This document shows positions 59,852 to 64,000 of a stretch of 64,000 nt of DNA, in pieces; position 1 is the stretch's first letter, and every line of letters begins with the position of its first letter. Location of the stretch: the NCBI GenBank assembly GCA_001683735.1, contig LUGG01000019.1, forward strand, positions 310,001 through 374,000, given 5' to 3'. The position numbers were made by a program, and so were the translations under genes. The DNA comes from Grifola frondosa. Its lineage: Eukaryota > Basidiomycota > Agaricomycetes > Polyporales > Grifolaceae. The notes beneath the pieces are model-generated. The model did no database searches and was not told the origin of the DNA. It was given only the letters and a program-made list of their open reading frames with translations.

Positions 59852-60906
59852 GCGCGCACGCGTGTACCTCTGTGAGTGCATAGGGTTTAGCCTGGGGATT
59901 TCCCCATCCGTTGCTCTACAACTCCGCACTGCGGGGGGCTTCCTGTCCATCCTGGAAGAGATCGAATGGAACTACCTGTGCATCCGGCTGCTGTTGTGCC
60001 TCGCCCGGGCGCTCACTGACTTTCCCACCTCAGATTGGACGACAACCGGGACAGGATGTCCAGCGCGGACGGCACGCCGCTCATGGGCAACTGACCCGCC
60101 GCGGTTCTGTGTTTGCGCGGACGTTCGGGGATATGCACATAGTGCCCACATTTCCTCTCGCATCTGTTTCCCGCTGTGCTATGTGTCGCATTCAATATAT
60201 TGTACATGATTTAGTAGATTCAAATAAATGCATGGTCGAGGATATCAGCGCAGCTAAGTCTGAGCGGATGTGTATTAGAAATGAAGCTAGCTGCCTGCCC
60301 ACAGGTCAAACATGTGTGACAATATCAGCTGGGCACACCTACTTGAACCGAAAACTGGCCTTCTATTTCACGTTAAAGATATTCGAGTATATGCACTTGT
60401 TAACACTTGTACTAATGTACTCCATAATCAAATAAGTCATATATTGATACTCCGAATAAACTAAGTACTCTGAGTTACTTTAATCTACTAACACTTCGCA
60501 CATGGGGCTCTTGAACACAGTGACTGCAAACGAGGCACTACAGCCCCCTGTGACATCCGATGGTGTCAGTGTACGTGAGTGCATGGTGGATAACCCAGAG
60601 GATGATGCAGAGTCCGAGCAGGGCTCGGATTCGGAGGCCCATCATGATGCTGACTTCAGATTCTGGTTTGATGATGGTAATGAGGATGTCCCATTAGAAA
60701 TAGATGTATATGATGAGCTTTGAACAGGTATATTTGAACAAGTACACAGAGTGAGAGCAACGCGATTTCACGAAGTCAATTCTCCCACGCTCCACCTCGC
60801 AAAAGGGCGACGAGTTTGCCCAGCCGTTCTGGCGAACAGCAGGAGTGCCACGACGGAGTTTGAATCTCTAATCGCCAGAACGGCTGGGAACGAGCCTAGC
60901 CACTAC
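59852..60906. other. Right flank of the retroelement
   Basis: No supported gene. A 73-residue acidic frame at 60502-60723 (NPEDDAESEQGSDSEAHHD) begins with ATG and stays open but has no known family; I leave it uncalled. Repeat C copy 2 lies at 60757-60835. Confidence 0.4.
60757..60835 (+). repeat. Short inverted repeat C, copy 2
   Basis: Reverse complement of 41890-41965. It lies about 70 bp before the duplicated promoter of AsaB-like gene 3. Confidence 0.75.
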
Positions 60907-62264
60907 GGTCCAGTGTGGCGACATTTGGAATGCTGATGATCCCGCAGGAGTTCTCCATTCACTTGTCCTGACATTTCTTCACCATTTTCAGCAAACCGTT
61001 GCTGACGCATCTTTCTATGTCTCATTTCGACAGGAGATGATGTTATCCGAGGATGCTATGTATCGGGAATCGCTGGCAGATGACTGATACAAGTGCTTAG
61101 AAAGATATCCGATGAGAAAGCCCGCAGGTACCGCAGTTTCCGTTTTCTGCTCTTTGATAAGGATATAAAATAGAACATTTGTTGTGAACTCCTAGCAGAA
61201 GCACTAGACATTCGTAATGGCTACCGCTGCGGTACTTACTCCTCACGACGTCCCCACCACTCTGAACTACTACTCACCTATGGATGACGAGGCTCCTTAT
61301 CAGTACGTTGAAGGACACCCCGAAGGGGAGCCTCAGAACAATATTGGAACCGACCCGCAACCCGTCGTCATTCATGATGCCCGCGGAAACGAGTCAGCTT
61401 ACACTCTTGATACTACCGGGTTCCAATATGTGAACTGGCCAAGCGTCGAGAAAGACTTCGTAGATGAGGAAACCATAAAGACGAAGTACTACAAGGAGGT
61501 GGAGGACATTCTGAAGAAGGAGACGGGGGCGAAGCGTGTTTTCATCTTTGATCACACTATTCGGTACGTCTCGCAAGTTCATCTTGTTGTTTCCGTGATC
61601 AATCCTATCGTGCTGTAGTCGCAATCCTGAGCCTGAGAGCGGCAAATCTGGACCACAGAACCGTGGTCCAGTTGTGAGTATCCCAACATTTACGTCCGTC
61701 GACAATCAGGATGTTGACTAGCTGTTGCAGGAGCGCGTGCACATCGACCAGACATTCAACGCTAGTGTCGAGCGTGTGCGCTATCACCTCGGTGAGGATG
61801 CAGAGCGGCTCCTGAAGTCGCGCGTGCGTCTCATCAACGTCTGGCGCCCCATCGGACACCCCGTCGCCCACAAGCCACTCGCGGTGTCTGACTGGCGTTA
61901 CCTCGACCAGGAGAAGGACCTTGTCCCCGTGCGCCTGATCTACCCGCACCGTGTCGGCGGCATATTCAGCGTGCGCTACAACCCGAACCACCAATGGTAT
62001 TACTTGTCGAATCAGACTCCCGATGAAGTCACGCTTATCAAGTGTTACGACTCGGAGGTGGACAGGGCGCGCTTGACGCCGCATTCTGCGTTCTTGGACG
62101 CGACGAGCCCGGCGGAGGCGCCGCATAGGGAGTCCATCGAGGTGAGGGCTCTGGTGTTCGATAGCGAGTGAAGGGTTCAGTTGTTGCCGAGAGATCGGGT
62201 CCGTTGCATGATCTATGCCATGTTGTACCAATATAGTGCGAAAAGATGAGGTTCCTAGTGAGCG
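60907..62264 (+). repeat. Segmental duplication carrying AsaB-like gene 3
   Basis: Counterpart of 21907-23268. Similarity begins at GTGGCGACATTTGG and ends after the 3' flank near ATAGTGCGAA. Intron lengths and positions are the same in both copies. Confidence 0.85.
61217..62171 (+). CDS. AsaB/CmcJ-like hydroxylase/desaturase family protein 3
   Basis: Intact 280 aa from exons 61217-61563, 61619-61673 and 61731-62171, all exon lengths identical to gene 1. It differs from gene 1 by scattered substitutions (for example YYSPMDDEAP versus YFSPIGDEAP) and keeps every motif: HDARGNES, VFIFDHTIR, HIDQTF, INVWRPIGHP, WYYLSNQTPDEV and PHRESIEVRALVF. It keeps the family's more usual GHP where gene 1 has RHP. 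Both copies therefore seem functional. It lies 1.4 kb to the right of the retroelement. Confidence 0.9.
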
Positions 62265-62372
62265 AATTCTTGAGACGATTGAGATGATGCATGTGTTTGT
62301 ACCCAACTCTATCTCCCCAATTTTCGACTTATTTTATCGCCCTACCTGCCTGCTGAAAAAGTGCGAATTGTG
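62265..62372. other. Intergenic
   Basis: 108 bp after the duplicated segment; nothing seen. Confidence 0.4.
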
Positions 62373-62640
62373 TCAGTGAACCGATCTCTCCTTCTGAATC
62401 TTACCAATCCATTGATCAGCCAACACCCCATCATCCTTGGACATCAGCTCCTCCCGCGCGCCTTTCTTGAGACCATGCTTTCGATCCGGTATAGGCTCAA
62501 AGGCTGGTTCTAAGTATGTCAAACGTGCCATATCGTCAGCAGATGTTTCCGCATAGGCAACACCGGCACGTACATCAAGTGGATTCTTCATGTAGTCCTC
62601 GCAGGAGGTCTGCCGACGACCTGGAATGGCTTCTTGAATA
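62373..62640 (-). CDS. Small hypothetical protein, tentative
   Basis: Open frame on the minus strand with IPGRRQTSCEDYMKNPLDV near its start, then MARLTYLEPAFEPIPDRKHG and DDGVLADQWIGKIQKE. It looks coding by composition but the start is unclear (candidate ATG codons lie in another frame) and no family is recognised. Confidence 0.35.
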
Positions 62641-62919
62641 CATGCGCCTCGTCGGTGACACCGGTGCCATTGCTGCGAGTTAGTTAGAGTAGATTATTTG
62701 TGAAAAGGTAGATGAATTTTTGAGAGAGCTTAGGAAACCTTGTGACTTATATATGGAAACTGCGCATAGCAGGGAGAGATGTCATAGCGATGTCAGGTTA
62801 CTTCTCTTGGAAATAGGTTAACGCCACATTACCATCTTTGGTGCAACATTCACCATATATTGGGAACGGATTGTCAATAGCAACTAATGAGATAATATGT
62901 AGTGCTCAGTACTTAAGTA

Positions 62920-64000
62920 CTATGTTTCTGAAACTAACTTTGCTTCACTTAAGGCTCTCCGCCGCTCATTCTCTGCCATGATCTCGAACATCATCTTGTC
63001 CAACCGTTCCTTATCCTCCAACCTCCAATCTCTGCCTTCCAGCATCAGGATTCCGCAGTTTGAATCCGAGCGCCCGCTTCACCTGTCCTACATACCCTAC
63101 CTCGCTCACGCCTCGGGATACCTTGTCCATGTGTTTCTGTCTCTCCGTCATTATCGCCAGAACGTGTGCAGGCGGGCCTTGCCGCTGCCTCTTGAGTGTC
63201 TTGCGGAATACCTGACCGCGCCGCTCGCGTTCGCGCTCTCGAGTCTTGTTCGCGATCTTCTCGCGTCGCGCAGCCTTGATCATCTCCAGCATTTCCGGAG
63301 AATAAGGAGTAGTGGCGCGCGCTGCATCCCGCTCAAATGTCTGACGAATATCGTACATCTGTTTGTTGATGAACTCCTCTGCATTATAGAATGAATGTAA
63401 GCGAATGACCTTTCAGAGTGATAATGGTGAAACGTCAGCACGCACCCCACTCTTTAGGAGCATCCGAGAACACGGGGTCGACCTGCACACCGTCCTGGCG
63501 GCTTTGTGTATGAGGTTTTTCTCGAACGTCTGCTCCAGCCGTAGGTCTTCCCGCCATTCGCTCAAGTCGACGTATCGTAGCTGACGTTTGGTACGCGCAC
63601 GGCGCCGTTTCAAAATCATACCTGTAACATGTACGGGCTGCGGCTTCATTCGCGGTAACGGCCTGTTATAGAGTGTGGGTCGGTGGTATGCCCCGGTCAG
63701 TATTGCGCGCCTCTTCATTTTTTCCCGCCACTCCTAACAGCATCCTGTTAGCAAATACACGCAACAAAAAAAGAAGAAGGGAACGTACAATGGCCTCTAT
63801 GAGCATCATCTTGAACTTTTCTTTATCTCGTTTAGCTTCTATCATCTTGTCGTACCGTTGCAGCACCGTTTGCAAATGTTCGTCGCCCTCTTTCGCCCTC
63901 ACAAATATGTCCCTCCACTGCGAACAGACTCAGATACAGCTTCACGGATGGCGGAGCACACCGTTTGACATCACGCACCCTCTGGGCCTTGCGCAGTGCT
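62920..64000 (-). CDS. LYR motif-containing, Cup1-like protein (5' end beyond window, frameshifted)
   Basis: Runs off the right edge. Exons at 64000-63979, 63917-63789, 63733-63446 and 63378-62920. Visible: ALRKAQR/WRDIFVRAKEGDE (end of the LYR helix bundle), AIEWREKMKRRAIL, RPTLYNRPLPRMKPQPVHV, MILKRRRARTKRQ, TTPYSPEMLEMIKAARREK, NKTRERERERRG, GPPAHVLAIMT and EVGYVGQVKRALGFKLRNPD. This pattern fits the fungal Cup1-like LYR family as I remember it; the mitochondrial placement is inference. At least three one-base losses occur: near 63510 (a G run), and two near 63025 and 63005. Restored, the C terminus continues LEDKERLDKMMFEIMAEN to a stop at 62920. Confidence 0.7.

Noticed and set aside
1..64000. 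tRNA, rRNA, CRISPR, telomere or centromere features
   Set aside because: Looked for cloverleaf-like T arms, regular spaced repeats and TTAGGG arrays; none was found. Apparent GGTTCGA strings at 31662 and 33697 lie in ERV46 and VPS45 exons.

Overview
The window is nuclear DNA of an agaricomycete (mushroom-forming) basidiomycete. The signs are two FunK1-type fungal protein kinases, a basidiomycete DUF6534 membrane protein, three AsaB/CmcJ-like oxygenase genes, and genes cut into many small exons by 50-80 nt GT-AG introns with CTAAC/CTGAC-like branch points. A Polyporales-like wood-decay fungus is a guess only.

Layout. 0-5 kb: FunK1 kinase A (+) and an Mcm1/SRF-type MADS-box regulator (-), with about 4.4 kb of gene-poor DNA upstream of the latter. 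9.7-16 kb: a 13-exon SAM-dependent methyltransferase (-) divergent from the Hsp90 co-chaperone Cdc37 (+). 16-21 kb: FunK1 kinase B (-) and an AAGAB/p34-like adaptin-binding protein (-). 21-27 kb: AsaB-like gene 1 (+), deoxyhypusine hydroxylase (-), ribosome-assembly factor Mrt4 (+) and AsaB-like gene 2 (-). 27-40 kb: a hypothetical gene, the DUF6534 membrane protein, then a block holding Erv46/ERGIC3, Vps45, an OGFr-domain protein and a nuclear coiled-coil protein. That block is flanked by a ~420 bp repeat in inverted orientation. 40-43 kb: degenerate repeats. 43.4-59.85 kb: a 16.4 kb Ty3/Gypsy-like LTR retroelement lying on the minus strand. 60-62 kb: AsaB-like gene 3. The right edge holds the 3' part of a Cup1-like LYR-motif gene.

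How the genes relate. Three genes serve membrane trafficking (AAGAB-like, Erv46, Vps45). Two serve translation and ribosome assembly (DOHH, Mrt4) and share a 223 bp divergent promoter. One is a chaperone partner (Cdc37). They are ordinary housekeeping neighbours, not an operon. The accessory part is the AsaB-like family, its shared duplicated repeats, the FunK1 pair and the retroelement.

Two points matter most. First, about ten otherwise conserved genes are broken by single-base indels, mostly at short homopolymers, while exon structure and protein similarity run straight across the break. The two LTRs differ by six 1-nt indels but only two substitutions. This looks like consensus error in the assembly rather than gene decay, so coordinates near those sites are provisional. 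Second, the retroelement has near-identical LTRs, two retropepsin-type motifs and an integrase, but I find no reverse transcriptase. The place where it belongs holds 5.8 kb of foreign-looking DNA, including a chain of good introns on the opposite strand. I found no defence system, CRISPR array, rRNA or tRNA gene.
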